This document shows positions 56,762 through 64,000 of a stretch of 64,000 nucleotides of DNA, in pieces. The stretch is taken from NCBI GenBank assembly GCA_008015505.1, contig SSFR01000006.1:1-64000 (forward strand). The letters run 5' to 3'. This stretch comes from Pedobacter sp. GTDB taxonomy: Bacteria > Bacteroidota > Bacteroidia > Sphingobacteriales > Sphingobacteriaceae. A model generated the notes under the pieces. It was not told the DNA's origin. It ran no database searches and saw only the letters and a list, made by a program, of their open reading frames with translations. The stretch's first letter is position 1; each line of letters opens with the position of its first letter. The translations under genes and the position numbers were made by a program.

Positions 56762-57304
56762 CTACCGATAGCTTCTCATTTGTACTGTTCGATCTAATTG
56801 TCCTAGTTGGTTTTTCATCATTTTAATTTGGTCGGCTAACAGTTTATTTTTATCTGCTTTTTTAGCTTCTTCCAGATACATGATAGCTTCTCGTTTATTT
56901 CGCTTAGCCATAGCAATACCGGCCAAACTTAATTTAGCCAAAGCAATATTATGATCCATGGTCATTCCCAAAGAAAGAGCCTTTTTAAAATATTTTTCTG
57001 ATTTGAGCGGAGCTTGTCTAGATTCTATCATACCAATTAAAAGATGATAATAACCATGCTGAGCGCGAATCAGTTGCTTTTCATAATTAAAAATTTTTGC
57101 AAGCCAAAAAGTAGCTTTATCAATATTTTCTCTGCGAAGAAAATATTGGGCAATCAACATATTTTCATTAAAAAAAAAGGTTACAAGAATCAACAATAGG
57201 ATAAAAATGGTGAGTATTCCCCAGCCCCAATGACCTAAAATAAATAACACGACAGAGAGGCCTAGTATTACCCCTGCAAAAACTAATCTAATGTAGTTAG
57301 GCAT
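56762..57304 (-). CDS. Membrane-anchored TPR-like protein, unknown function
   Basis: Residues ~4-47 hold two adjacent membrane helices (FAGVILGLSVVLFILG and ILTIFILLLILVTFFF). The rest (50-175) is helical with TPR-like repeats, for example IARYFLRRENIDKATFWLAK-type segments and ALSLGMTMDHNIALAKLSLA. The 180 residues end in a basic tail. The family is not recognised beyond that. It converges on the DUF58 gene and is divergent from ung. Confidence 0.6.
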   Translation of the reverse strand: MPNYIRLVFAGVILGLSVVLFILGHWGWGILTIFILLLILVTFFFNENMLIAQYFLRRENIDKATFWLAKIFNYEKQLIRAQHGYYHLLIGMIESRQAPLKSEKYFKKALSLGMTMDHNIALAKLSLAGIAMAKRNKREAIMYLEEAKKADKNKLLADQIKMMKNQLGQLDRTVQMRSYR

Positions 57305-57348
57305 AATCTTTTATTCTATAATTTTTGTTTCGCGTGCAAATATCTGGT

Positions 57349-57356
57349 TAATTTTG
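57349..57356 (+). promoter_or_regulatory. Promoter -7 box for ung
   Basis: TAATTTTG matches TAnnTTTG, with TTTTG at 57323-57327, 21 bases upstream. The ATG at 57384 follows by 27 bases, supporting that start over the TTG at 57375. Confidence 0.6.
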
Positions 57357-57383
57357 AATGGTTAACTAATCAATTTGGAAATA

Positions 57384-58061
57384 ATGAGTATTCGTTTAGA
57401 GGAAAGCTGGAAAAAAGTACTTAATGATGAGTTTGAAAAAGATTATATGAAAATTTTACGTGCCTTTCTTCTAAGTGAGCAAGAAATAGGTCATACTACT
57501 TTTCCACCTAACAGGTATATATTTAACGCCTTTAATCATACCCCATTTGATAGGGTTAAAGTAGTAATCTTGGGACAAGACCCTTACCACGGACAAGGAC
57601 AAGCACACGGGCTTTCTTTTTCTGTTCAAAACGGGGTGGCTGTCCCTCCATCACTTAAAAATATATTTAAAGAATTAGCAAATGATATCCCTAGTTTTCA
57701 TATTCCTTTACATGGTGACCTAACTAGGTGGGCTAATCAAGGCGTTTTATTACTTAATGCTACACTAACTGTAGAGGCTCAAAAGCCAGGATCTCATCAG
57801 GGAAAGGGCTGGGAAATATTTACTGATAGAGCTATTACTGAACTATCGGTACGCCGATCAAATATTGTTTTCTTGCTATGGGGGAAATTTGCTCAACATA
57901 AAGCAGCACTAATCGACAAGCGTAAGCATCACATACTGACAGCTGCACATCCATCTCCATATTCTGCATCAAATGGTTTTTTTTCTTGTCGTCACTTTTC
58001 AAGAACAAATCAAATTTTACTAGAAAACCATATTGAACCGGTTGATTGGCAATTGACTTAA
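57384..58061 (+). CDS. ung: Uracil-DNA glycosylase
   Basis: Removes uracil from DNA in base-excision repair. From 57384 (MSIRLEESWKKV) it has 225 residues. Family-1 motifs are intact: VILGQDPYHGQGQAHGLSFS with the catalytic Asp and Tyr, GVLLLNATLTVE, and the second loop AAHPSPYSAS with the catalytic His. An in-frame TTG at 57375 would add three residues. It converges on the Lrp-type regulator with a 4-base overlap of the ends. Confidence 0.96.
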   Translation: MSIRLEESWKKVLNDEFEKDYMKILRAFLLSEQEIGHTTFPPNRYIFNAFNHTPFDRVKVVILGQDPYHGQGQAHGLSFSVQNGVAVPPSLKNIFKELANDIPSFHIPLHGDLTRWANQGVLLLNATLTVEAQKPGSHQGKGWEIFTDRAITELSVRRSNIVFLLWGKFAQHKAALIDKRKHHILTAAHPSPYSASNGFFSCRHFSRTNQILLENHIEPVDWQLT

Positions 58062-58528
58062 TAAGCTAGAGGAACGGCAGACTCCTTTTTACTGGTAGAA
58101 AGTATCATCATTGTCTGAAAATTTTTTACGACACTGAGCTTGCTGATTTTGTCTAAAATTAAGCGCTCATATGCTTTAATATCTTTAACATATACTTTGA
58201 GCAAAAAGTCACATTGACCAGTAACATAATGGCATTCTGTAACCTCTTTTATCTCTTTAACTTCCTCTAAAAAGATTTGAACGGTATTATTCTTATGAAA
58301 ATCCAGTTGTATTTGTATAAATGTTTTTATACCTAATCCGAGAAGTTCCTCATCCACCAATGCATGATAACTTTTAATATAGCCTGCATGTTCCAGCTTT
58401 CTCACTCTTTCTAGTGTTGGAGCGGGTGATAAACCTATTTCTGTTGAAAGTTGAAGATTGGTTATTCGTCCGTTCTCTTGTAAAATTTTTAAGATTTGAA
58501 AATCTATTTTATCAATTTCTAGCGCCAT
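58058..58528 (-). CDS. Lrp/AsnC-family transcription regulator
   Basis: The 156 residues have an N-terminal winged HTH (DKIDFQILKILQENGRITNL then LSTEIGLSPAPTLERVRKLE) and a C-terminal RAM ligand domain (EVTECHYVTGQCDFLLKVYV). Such proteins sense amino acids and often repress themselves or amino-acid genes. Its targets are unknown. The -7 box lies just upstream, so the transcript begins at or within a few bases of the ATG. The end overlaps ung by 4 bases in convergent arrangement. Confidence 0.92.
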   Translation of the reverse strand: MALEIDKIDFQILKILQENGRITNLQLSTEIGLSPAPTLERVRKLEHAGYIKSYHALVDEELLGLGIKTFIQIQLDFHKNNTVQIFLEEVKEIKEVTECHYVTGQCDFLLKVYVKDIKAYERLILDKISKLSVVKNFQTMMILSTSKKESAVPLAY

Positions 58529-58536
58529 AGTGAGGC

Positions 58537-58544
58537 AAAAGTAA
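58537..58544 (-). promoter_or_regulatory. Promoter -7 box for the Lrp-type regulator
   Basis: The minus strand reads TACTTTTG (TAnnTTTG), only 8 bases before the ATG, which implies a nearly leaderless transcript. No TTG is seen at -33. Confidence 0.45.
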
Positions 58545-58740
58545 CATTTTCTAAAAAATTATCTAGAAATAGACTAAATATCAATTATTTATTTTTTTGA
58601 AATTTTTTTAACTTATAGTAAAATAAATTTTGAAAACATATTATAAAAAATTACTTTATCCTCTGTTTAGTTATCTAGTATTTGAAAGTGGTGGTTTATA
58701 AAAGTATAGGTCTTTATTGTTCATACTAAAAATAAAAATC

Positions 58741-58896
58741 ATGAAAATCAAAGCTTTATTAAAAAAATCTACGAAACAGCACTTTGTGGCTTCAGCCGGA
58801 TGCTGTACTTGCTGTTGCTGTTGCTGCGTAACCACTAATGTTAATAGTCCAGGAGGTGGTGGTGGATCTATTCCACCTACTCCTAAAACGCCATAA
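58741..58896 (+). CDS. 51-residue Cys-cluster peptide, possible RiPP precursor or metal-binding peptide
   Basis: ATG at 58741 opens a 51-codon frame. The first 20 residues are a basic leader-like part (MKIKALLKKSTKQHFVASAG), followed by CCTCCCCCCV with eight Cys in nine positions, then TTNVNSPGGGGG and SIPPTPKTP. Both TGC and TGT codons encode the Cys run, so it is not a simple nucleotide repeat. A leader ending in A-x-A-G or G-type residues before a Cys-rich core is what RiPP precursors look like, but no maturation enzyme was found nearby. A metal-binding peptide is the alternative. It lies in the gap before a convergent AAA+ gene, with its own terminator. Confidence 0.6.
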   Translation: MKIKALLKKSTKQHFVASAGCCTCCCCCCVTTNVNSPGGGGGSIPPTPKTP

Positions 58897-58917
58897 AAGT
58901 TTTTTTGGTAAGCACAT

Positions 58918-58988
58918 AGAAAATCCTAACTCAAAACAGAAAAGCTAGTTGACTTTCTAAATAAAGTTAGGATTTTCTTATTGCTCTA
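58918..58988. terminator. Long-loop hairpin between the Cys peptide and the AAA+ gene
   Basis: AGAAAATCCTAACT pairs perfectly with AGTTAGGATTTTCT (14 bp) across a 43-base loop; both strands end in T-rich sequence, fitting a shared terminator for convergent genes. Confidence 0.55.
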
Positions 58989-59010
58989 CATATAAACAAA
59001 TAGACAACTA

Positions 59011-61500
59011 CTAGTTAGGCGCTGTTTTGGAAACTTTCCAAACCAACTCGTTGCCTTTTAGGGATACTACAACATGATTACCTTCCTTTACTTCTCCAGA
59101 AACAATTTTTTTAGCTAATGGGCGTCTCAAACGACTTCTAATAATTCCTTTTAATGGACGTGCACCATATGTGCTATTATATCCGTTTTCAGCCAAAAAA
59201 GCTTGTGTTTCTTTAGAAACCTCAATAGTAATTTTTAAATTTTTAAGTAAATCCAAGAATTCTTTTTTCAAATGGATCTCAAAAATCTTTAATGCATGAT
59301 CATGACTTATTGGAGCAAAGGGTAGAATTTCTGTCAATCGTCCTAAAAATTCAGGTCTAAAATGCCGTGACATAATTTCCATCAGTTGTGCTGATTGAGG
59401 AATTTCACCACTATTAAAAGATTCTATTATTGCACTAGAGCCTATATTTGAAGTAAATAAAATAATCGCATTTGAAAAATCTCCCTCCTTACCTAAACGG
59501 TCGTGGAGTTTTCCTTCATCCATGATTTGTAAAAAGACGTCAAAAACTGAAGGGTGAGCCTTTTCTATCTCATCGAATAATACAATTGAATAGGGCTTCT
59601 GACGTATTTTATTAACTAATAAACCTCCTTCTTCATAACCAACGTATCCCGGAGGAGCTCCATAAAGTAATGCGGCAGAATGTTCCTCTTTAAATTCTGA
59701 CATGTCGAAACGAATAATTGCATTTTCATCTTGAAATAAAAACTCAGCTAAGCTTTTAGCTAACTCAGTTTTACCAGTACCTGTTGGACCTAAAAAGAAA
59801 AATGACCCAATGGGTTGTCCAGCTTTACTTAGACCAGATCTCGATTCCAAAATAGCTTCGGAAATAATATGAATAGCGTGATCTTGTCCAACAACCCGTT
59901 GCTTTAGTATTTCTTCTATGTTGTGTAATTTTTGTTGCTCCTCCTTTTGAAGTTTACCTGCAGGAATACCTGTTTTTTGAGCTATAACAACAGCCAAATC
60001 AGCAACATCAATATGCGATCGTTTTTCGTTGGCAGTTCGCTCTAGTTTTTTTAATAAGGTTTCTACACGCGCCAACAAGAGCTCACTTGTATGATAAGCA
60101 CTAAGATCAGTAGTCTTTTCCGTGCCAAGCAAAAATTTCGTTTTTTGATATAAATCGGATAGAAACCATTTTGCCTTAGCAAATTGTTCTTCTTTGTTTA
60201 CGGCATCTTCATCCGCTTTAATCGAAGCTAATCGCTCCCAAAGCAATGATTTCTCTTTCAAAAAAGTTTCTCCAGCAGTTTTGAGAACAGACATAGTATG
60301 ATCGATTAAATCAATCGCCGACTCCGGTAGACTCTTTTCTTTCATGTAACGATGCGACAATCGGATGGATTCCCAGATGGTAGCATCATCCACATTAATT
60401 TGATGATGATGTTGATATTTTTGAATGGACTGTTTAATCATCCTAAAAGTAGTTTCATCATCAGGTTCATTTAGTTTGATAATTTCAAACATCCCAGCTA
60501 AGCCCTGTTGTTTTTCTATGCGTTTAGTAAATTCTTCGATAGTCGTGGTGGAGATGACAGTTAAACCTTTTACTAGCTCTGATTTTAGGATATTGGCTAT
60601 ACCTAATTCACCAGTATTGTTAGCCAGCAAGGAGTGAATTTCTTCAATAATCAAAATCGATTTTGGATATTCACCTAACTCTCGAATAATATTTTTAAGC
60701 CTGTCTTCAACTTCTCCTTTATAGGAAGCTCCTGCAACCACTGCTCCAAAATCCAATTCGAACAACTGAACTTGTGATAAAAGCTCAGGGACTTGATTAT
60801 GAACTACATGCTGAATGAAGCAATTTATTAATGTTGTTTTGCCCACTCCATGATCACCAATAATCATAACATTAGCTTTGGAAAAACGGCACAGGGCTTC
60901 TATCATTGCATTCAATTCCATATCCCTCCCTACAATAGATCCTAACTCTTGCTGAACGAGATTTTTGTGAATGCAGTATTTCGACAAAAAATTCCCCTTA
61001 ACACCCGAGGTAGATTTAGACTCTATTGGATTAGTAGCTGGACTTCCAGACGAAACGAATGGAAGGGATGATGGGCTAGAAACACTTTCTAATAATTCTG
61101 AACGGGTTATTGGAAAAGTTTTCATTTGATCGTACGAAAACCCAACCCCTGGTGTACTTAGTGCAACCATGATACAGTAAAGATCGAGTGCATCTTTCTC
61201 TAGTATCACTTTGACATGATCCGCTTCATTCAAGATGACATCAATAATGGGATCTGGCTCTGCAGATAGTATATTGGTCGATTTAGACAATGCATCCATC
61301 CTAACCTCAGCCCACTCCTCCATATAATATACATCGGCGTCCATCTTCTCTAACTGCTTGAGAAGACTAAGGTCTTTATTTAGCAAAGCTTTAAGTAAAT
61401 GAGCCCCACTATAATATCGATTGGAGTTATCTTTGGCAATTTTTCCTGCAATCTCTAAAGCTGTATATACTTCTGGATTGTATCCTTTTAATTCGGTCAT
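59011..61500 (-). CDS. Second Clp-type AAA+ ATPase, TssH/ClpV-like
   Basis: An 829-residue two-ring AAA+ protein. A divergent Clp-N domain (~10-140, including YYSGAHLLKALLNKDLSLLK) is followed by an S/P-rich linker, D1 with Walker A GDHGVGKTTL near 217 and ILIIEEIHSLL, a short middle region (~430-530, far smaller than a ClpB M domain) and D2 with GPTGTGKTELAKSLAE near 570 and [20 protein letters not shown]. The ClpP-docking LGF/VGF loop is not seen after the D2 Asn-Ile-Gly-Ser. The overall shape and N-terminal text resemble TssH of Bacteroidota type VI secretion (T6SSiii), but no tss gene is in this window. A ClpB paralogue is the alternative. Confidence 0.7.
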   Translation of the reverse strand: MTELKGYNPEVYTALEIAGKIAKDNSNRYYSGAHLLKALLNKDLSLLKQLEKMDADVYYMEEWAEVRMDALSKSTNILSAEPDPIIDVILNEADHVKVILEKDALDLYCIMVALSTPGVGFSYDQMKTFPITRSELLESVSSPSSLPFVSSGSPATNPIESKSTSGVKGNFLSKYCIHKNLVQQELGSIVGRDMELNAMIEALCRFSKANVMIIGDHGVGKTTLINCFIQHVVHNQVPELLSQVQLFELDFGAVVAGASYKGEVEDRLKNIIRELGEYPKSILIIEEIHSLLANNTGELGIANILKSELVKGLTVISTTTIEEFTKRIEKQQGLAGMFEIIKLNEPDDETTFRMIKQSIQKYQHHHQINVDDATIWESIRLSHRYMKEKSLPESAIDLIDHTMSVLKTAGETFLKEKSLLWERLASIKADEDAVNKEEQFAKAKWFLSDLYQKTKFLLGTEKTTDLSAYHTSELLLARVETLLKKLERTANEKRSHIDVADLAVVIAQKTGIPAGKLQKEEQQKLHNIEEILKQRVVGQDHAIHIISEAILESRSGLSKAGQPIGSFFFLGPTGTGKTELAKSLAEFLFQDENAIIRFDMSEFKEEHSAALLYGAPPGYVGYEEGGLLVNKIRQKPYSIVLFDEIEKAHPSVFDVFLQIMDEGKLHDRLGKEGDFSNAIILFTSNIGSSAIIESFNSGEIPQSAQLMEIMSRHFRPEFLGRLTEILPFAPISHDHALKIFEIHLKKEFLDLLKNLKITIEVSKETQAFLAENGYNSTYGARPLKGIIRSRLRRPLAKKIVSGEVKEGNHVVVSLKGNELVWKVSKTAPN

Positions 61501-61548
61501 TTATTTTATTTCTTTACAGGTAATTTCATTAAAAATACCTGATAATTA

Positions 61549-62166
61549 TTATTTAACCAAACTGTTTTCATAAGGTATACGTGTAATAATGGAACGCCCT
61601 AGTGTAACTTCATCAACATATTCTAATCCACCCCCAACTGCAATACCACGAGCAATCGTACTAATTGGAACGGCAAAATCTTTTAACTTTTTATAGAGGT
61701 AAAAGATGGTCGTATCGCCCTCCATAGTGGCACTAAGAGCCAGAATAATTTCTCTTGTTTCTTCTGGTTTTATACGTTCAATAAGCTTTTCAATACTTAA
61801 ATCAGCAGGTCCAATTCCATTCATGGGAGAGATTAAACCACCAAGTACATGATATACACCATTAAATTGGTTTGTATTCTCAATGGCCATCACATCTCGA
61901 ATATCCTCCACCACACAAATTAATGACTGATCTCGCTTCACGTTGCTACAAAGTTCACAAATGACCTGATCAGAAATATTCCGACACACTTTACAATAGC
62001 AAACTTGTTGCTTAAGCTGAGTAATAGCCCCTGTAAATTTATCTATGCTTTCACTTGGTTGATTTAATAAACTTAATACTAACCTTAAAGCTGTTTTGTG
62101 ACCAATACCCGGAAACCTAGCAAACTCATTAACTGCATTTTCAAGTAATTTCGATGAAAAATTCAT
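61549..62166 (-). CDS. recR: Recombination mediator protein RecR
   Basis: Works with RecF and RecO in gap repair. The 205 residues have an N-terminal HhH (NEFARFPGIGHKTALRLVLSLL), a zinc finger C-x-x-C...C-x-x-C in CYCKVCRNISDQVICELCSN and a Toprim domain from ICVVEDIRDVMAIE to GLEYVDEVTLGRSIITRIP. It lies 48 bases after the ATPase gene start in the same strand order (upstream of it), so they may share a transcript. Confidence 0.95.
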   Translation of the reverse strand: MNFSSKLLENAVNEFARFPGIGHKTALRLVLSLLNQPSESIDKFTGAITQLKQQVCYCKVCRNISDQVICELCSNVKRDQSLICVVEDIRDVMAIENTNQFNGVYHVLGGLISPMNGIGPADLSIEKLIERIKPEETREIILALSATMEGDTTIFYLYKKLKDFAVPISTIARGIAVGGGLEYVDEVTLGRSIITRIPYENSLVK

Positions 62167-62170
62167 AATG

Positions 62171-62178
62171 CAAATATA
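62171..62178 (-). promoter_or_regulatory. Promoter -7 box for recR, abutting a MITE end
   Basis: The minus strand reads TATATTTG, 4 bases before the recR start, so its transcript would be leaderless or nearly so. The upstream promoter half lies in the degenerate MITE-like copy D (62179 onward). Confidence 0.45.
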
Positions 62179-62236
62179 GAGCTTGTTTAAAGTTTATTTT
62201 ATGAAGCACTTGGAGCGAAGATGCTAGATTTGTAGC
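62179..62236. mobile_element. Degenerate MITE-like element, half copy D
   Basis: GAGCTTGTTTAAAGTTTATT followed by TTATGAAG matches the left end of copies A and B (GAGC-GGTCTAAAGTTTATTT), and the next bases GAGCGAAGATGCTAGATTT resemble the GAGCGAAATGAGGCAGATTT interior of copy B. The second half is lost. Confidence 0.55.
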
Positions 62237-62284
62237 TAAATAAATTTATTAGAGACAGCTATTAACTTAGATTTAACAATAAGA

Positions 62285-63802
62285 ATGACTCCGACAGCAT
62301 TATTATCCTTCATTATTGGCTATTTCTTGATCTTAATTGGACTAGCTTATCTCACTTCCAAAAACATTTCTGACAATTCTAATTTTTTTATCGCTGGTAG
62401 AAATTCTAAATGGTATCTCGTTGCATTCGGAATGATTGGAACAACCTTATCAGGGGTTACCTTTATTTCTATACCTGGTAGGGTTGGAGCCCCTACAGGC
62501 GACGCGTTCCAATATTTTCAATTTGTTTTGGGCTGTGGAATTGGTTTTATTCTTGTAGCTACCATTTTATTACCCTTGTACTATCGGCTACAAGTGACAT
62601 CTATTTACAGCTACATTGAGTATAGACTAGGTCTCTGGAGTTACAAAACTGCCGCAAGCATCTTTTTAATTAGTAGAACCATTGGTTCATCGTTCAGGTT
62701 ATATCTAGTGGTGATTGTATTACAGCACTTTATCTTTGATTTTTATGGTATTCCATTTTGGGTTACTGTACTGATATGTTTACTCATTATTTGTGCTTAT
62801 ACCCTAAAAGGTGGCCTAAAAACCATTATTATTACCGACGCACTACAAACAATTATGCTATCTGCTTCTGTTTTTCTGATCATTTATTTCATTTGTAATA
62901 GTTTAGGCTTAAGTATCCCGCAAGCGTTTGAAAGTATCAAAAACAGTGGTTATTCAAAGATTTTCTTCTTTGATAATTTCATAAGCAGCAAATTTCATAT
63001 TAGCAAGCAATTGATTGGGGGTATATTTATTACCATTGCTATGGTTGGTTTAGATCAGGATCTGATGCAGAAAAATTTGAGTTGTAAAAATATCGGCGAG
63101 GCACAAAAGAATATGTTCACCTTCACAGGTATTTATGTATTGATCACTTTTTTCTTTTTATGCGTTGGGGCTTTGCTTTACATCTATGCCCAGCAAAATG
63201 GAATAAGCATTCCTACTGATACTACTGGCGCAATCCGAACTGATTTTTTGTTTCCTGAAATTGCACTAAATCATTTGTCCAGAATAGCCGCTGTTATCTT
63301 TATGATGGGCCTAACAGCATCCTCCTTCGCCACCACTGATTCTGCATTAACTGCATTAACAACATCATTTTGCGTAGATTTTTTAAATTTCAACAAATCA
63401 AACTCAAAATTTAGTATTCGAACAAGGTATTGGGTACATATTGGTTTTTCAGTAGGCGTATTTCTAACTATTATTTTGTTCAACACCATCAATAACGCTG
63501 CTGTCATAAGCACTATTTTTATTGTAGCTTCTTATACCTATGGTCCATTATTGGGCTTATATAGTTTTGGATTATTTATTAATAAAAATAGGGGAGTGCG
63601 GGATAAATGGGTGCCGATCGTTTGTGTGCTATCTCCAACAATATGCTATTTCTTGAATCTGAACTCTAAACAATTACTTGGAGGATACGTTTTTGATAGT
63701 GAAATGATACTAGTTAATGGACTCATTACCTTTATTGGATTACTATTTATCAGTAAACCACAGAATAAGCTTGGTTCTATTTCACCCATTAAGACCTATT
63801 GA
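62285..63802 (+). CDS. Sodium/solute symporter, SSS family
   Basis: Integral membrane protein of 505 residues with about 13 hydrophobic segments. It has the SSS pattern: FFIAGRNSKWYLVAFGMIGT early on, SGVTFISIPGRVGAPTGDAF, then YTLKGGLKTIIITDALQTIM (the family's G-G-L-x-A/K-V-x-x-T-D-x-x-Q motif) and GLTASSFATTDSALTALTTS. It uses the Na+ gradient to import a solute; the substrate cannot be told (proline, glucose, sialate, pantothenate and others occur). It is divergent from recR, and its end lies inside a long palindrome. Confidence 0.92.
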   Translation: MTPTALLSFIIGYFLILIGLAYLTSKNISDNSNFFIAGRNSKWYLVAFGMIGTTLSGVTFISIPGRVGAPTGDAFQYFQFVLGCGIGFILVATILLPLYYRLQVTSIYSYIEYRLGLWSYKTAASIFLISRTIGSSFRLYLVVIVLQHFIFDFYGIPFWVTVLICLLIICAYTLKGGLKTIIITDALQTIMLSASVFLIIYFICNSLGLSIPQAFESIKNSGYSKIFFFDNFISSKFHISKQLIGGIFITIAMVGLDQDLMQKNLSCKNIGEAQKNMFTFTGIYVLITFFFLCVGALLYIYAQQNGISIPTDTTGAIRTDFLFPEIALNHLSRIAAVIFMMGLTASSFATTDSALTALTTSFCVDFLNFNKSNSKFSIRTRYWVHIGFSVGVFLTIILFNTINNAAVISTIFIVASYTYGPLLGLYSFGLFINKNRGVRDKWVPIVCVLSPTICYFLNLNSKQLLGGYVFDSEMILVNGLITFIGLLFISKPQNKLGSISPIKTY

Positions 63803-63828
63803 TAATATTATCAATAGGTCTTAATGGG
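63785..63828. terminator. 44-base perfect palindrome, bidirectional terminator
   Basis: CCCATTAAGACCTATTGATA and flanking bases pair perfectly with the mirror half over 22 positions. It overlaps the last codons of the symporter gene and precedes the end of the convergent Omp28-like gene, so it probably ends both transcripts. Confidence 0.6.
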
Positions 63829-63848
63829 GTTACGTCCGTTGATACTAT

Positions 63849-64000
63849 TTACGGAACTAATTGAAAATCTTGATTTTGTCCAACTACTGCTTTGCGAGCG
63901 TTTAATAAAGAATTATTGGATTGAACGACTATAGCAGCTATACTTAATCTTTGCTTATTCCATGAAGTAGGAATAGATACAGTATAGGTTTTACTATATT
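63849..64000 (-). CDS. Omp28-like outer-membrane/lipoprotein, C-terminal part, partial
   Basis: The minus-strand frame is open to the window edge and stops at 63849-63851. It codes for YSKTYTVSIPTSWNKQRLSI then AAIVVQSNNSLLNARKAVVG and QNQDFQLVP. This fits the C-terminal pattern of Omp28-related surface proteins of Bacteroidota (strand-Trp-N-x-x-x-L-x-x-x-A-F/I-V-Q, then a x-V-L/N-A motif). The rest of the gene is outside the window. It converges on the symporter gene. Confidence 0.5.
   Translation of the reverse strand, partial: YSKTYTVSIPTSWNKQRLSIAAIVVQSNNSLLNARKAVVGQNQDFQLVP

Noticed and set aside
59011..61500. A type VI secretion locus
   Set aside because: Only a TssH-like ATPase is found. 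The surrounding genes (recR, symporter, Lrp, ung) are unrelated and no sheath, Hcp, VgrG or baseplate gene is seen.
1..64000. CRISPR array, prophage or restriction system
   Set aside because: No regularly spaced repeats, phage structural genes, methyltransferase-nuclease pairs or cas genes were seen. The UPF1-like helicase alone is not evidence of a defence island.

Overview
The window is a 64 kb piece of a Bacteroidota chromosome with low GC. The phylum call rests on several signs: promoters of the type TAnnTTTG with TTG/TTTG about 19-21 bases upstream, a type IX secretion (gliding-type) C-terminal domain at the left edge, a DAHP synthase fused to a C-terminal chorismate mutase, an rpmF-plsX-fabH-accB-accC fatty-acid cluster, a Bacteroidota-style LysS with an extra C-terminal domain, and an Omp28-like protein at the right edge. 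Finer placement (Sphingobacteriia, Chitinophagia or Cytophagia) cannot be made by eye.

Layout. 0-5 kb: end of a secreted surface protein, then the minus-strand aromatic operon pheA > aroG-chorismate mutase > aroA > aroC. A previously uncalled 25-codon Phe/Tyr-rich leader peptide and an intrinsic terminator precede pheA, which makes a transcription attenuator. 5-15 kb: ferritin, Nfu scaffold, a band-7 membrane protein, a large UPF1-type helicase, an FAD-linked oxidase with FolB, and HtpG. 14.5-16.5 kb: a small decayed patch holding a chaB pseudogene, a complete class D beta-lactamase, a fragment of a coiled-coil membrane protein and a TrmH-type methyltransferase. 16.6-22.8 kb: MutS, a lipoprotein/metalloprotease gene broken by one frameshift, and a Na+/H+ antiporter. 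22.9-31 kb: ClpB, tRNA-Ser(GCU), a low-complexity lipoprotein, an orphan protein, nrdA and nrdB. 31-48 kb: tRNA-Pro(UGG), then a long plus-strand housekeeping run: DUF177-rpmF-plsX-fabH, accBC, tatC, iscS-iscU-iscA, acyl-CoA ligase, lysS, pdxA, tgt and an LptF/G-type permease. 48-64 kb: an orphan Cys/His protein, M20 peptidase, mdh, dnaE, trxA, DUF58 protein, ung, an Lrp regulator, an unannotated 51-residue Cys-cluster peptide, a second ClpB-like AAA+ protein resembling T6SS TssH, recR and a sodium/solute symporter.

Most genes are core metabolism, replication and repair (MutS, DnaE, Ung, RecR), translation (LysS, L32, Tgt, tRNAs) and proteostasis (HtpG, ClpB). A dispersed MITE-like element of about 160 bases, with inverted ends and a central hairpin, occurs as two full copies (beside nfu and mutS) and two or three degenerate ones. 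It is the main repeat of the window. No CRISPR array, prophage, IS transposase gene or rRNA was seen. The most interesting items are the aromatic attenuator, the Cys-cluster peptide, the MITE-like family, and the decayed chaB/beta-lactamase patch.
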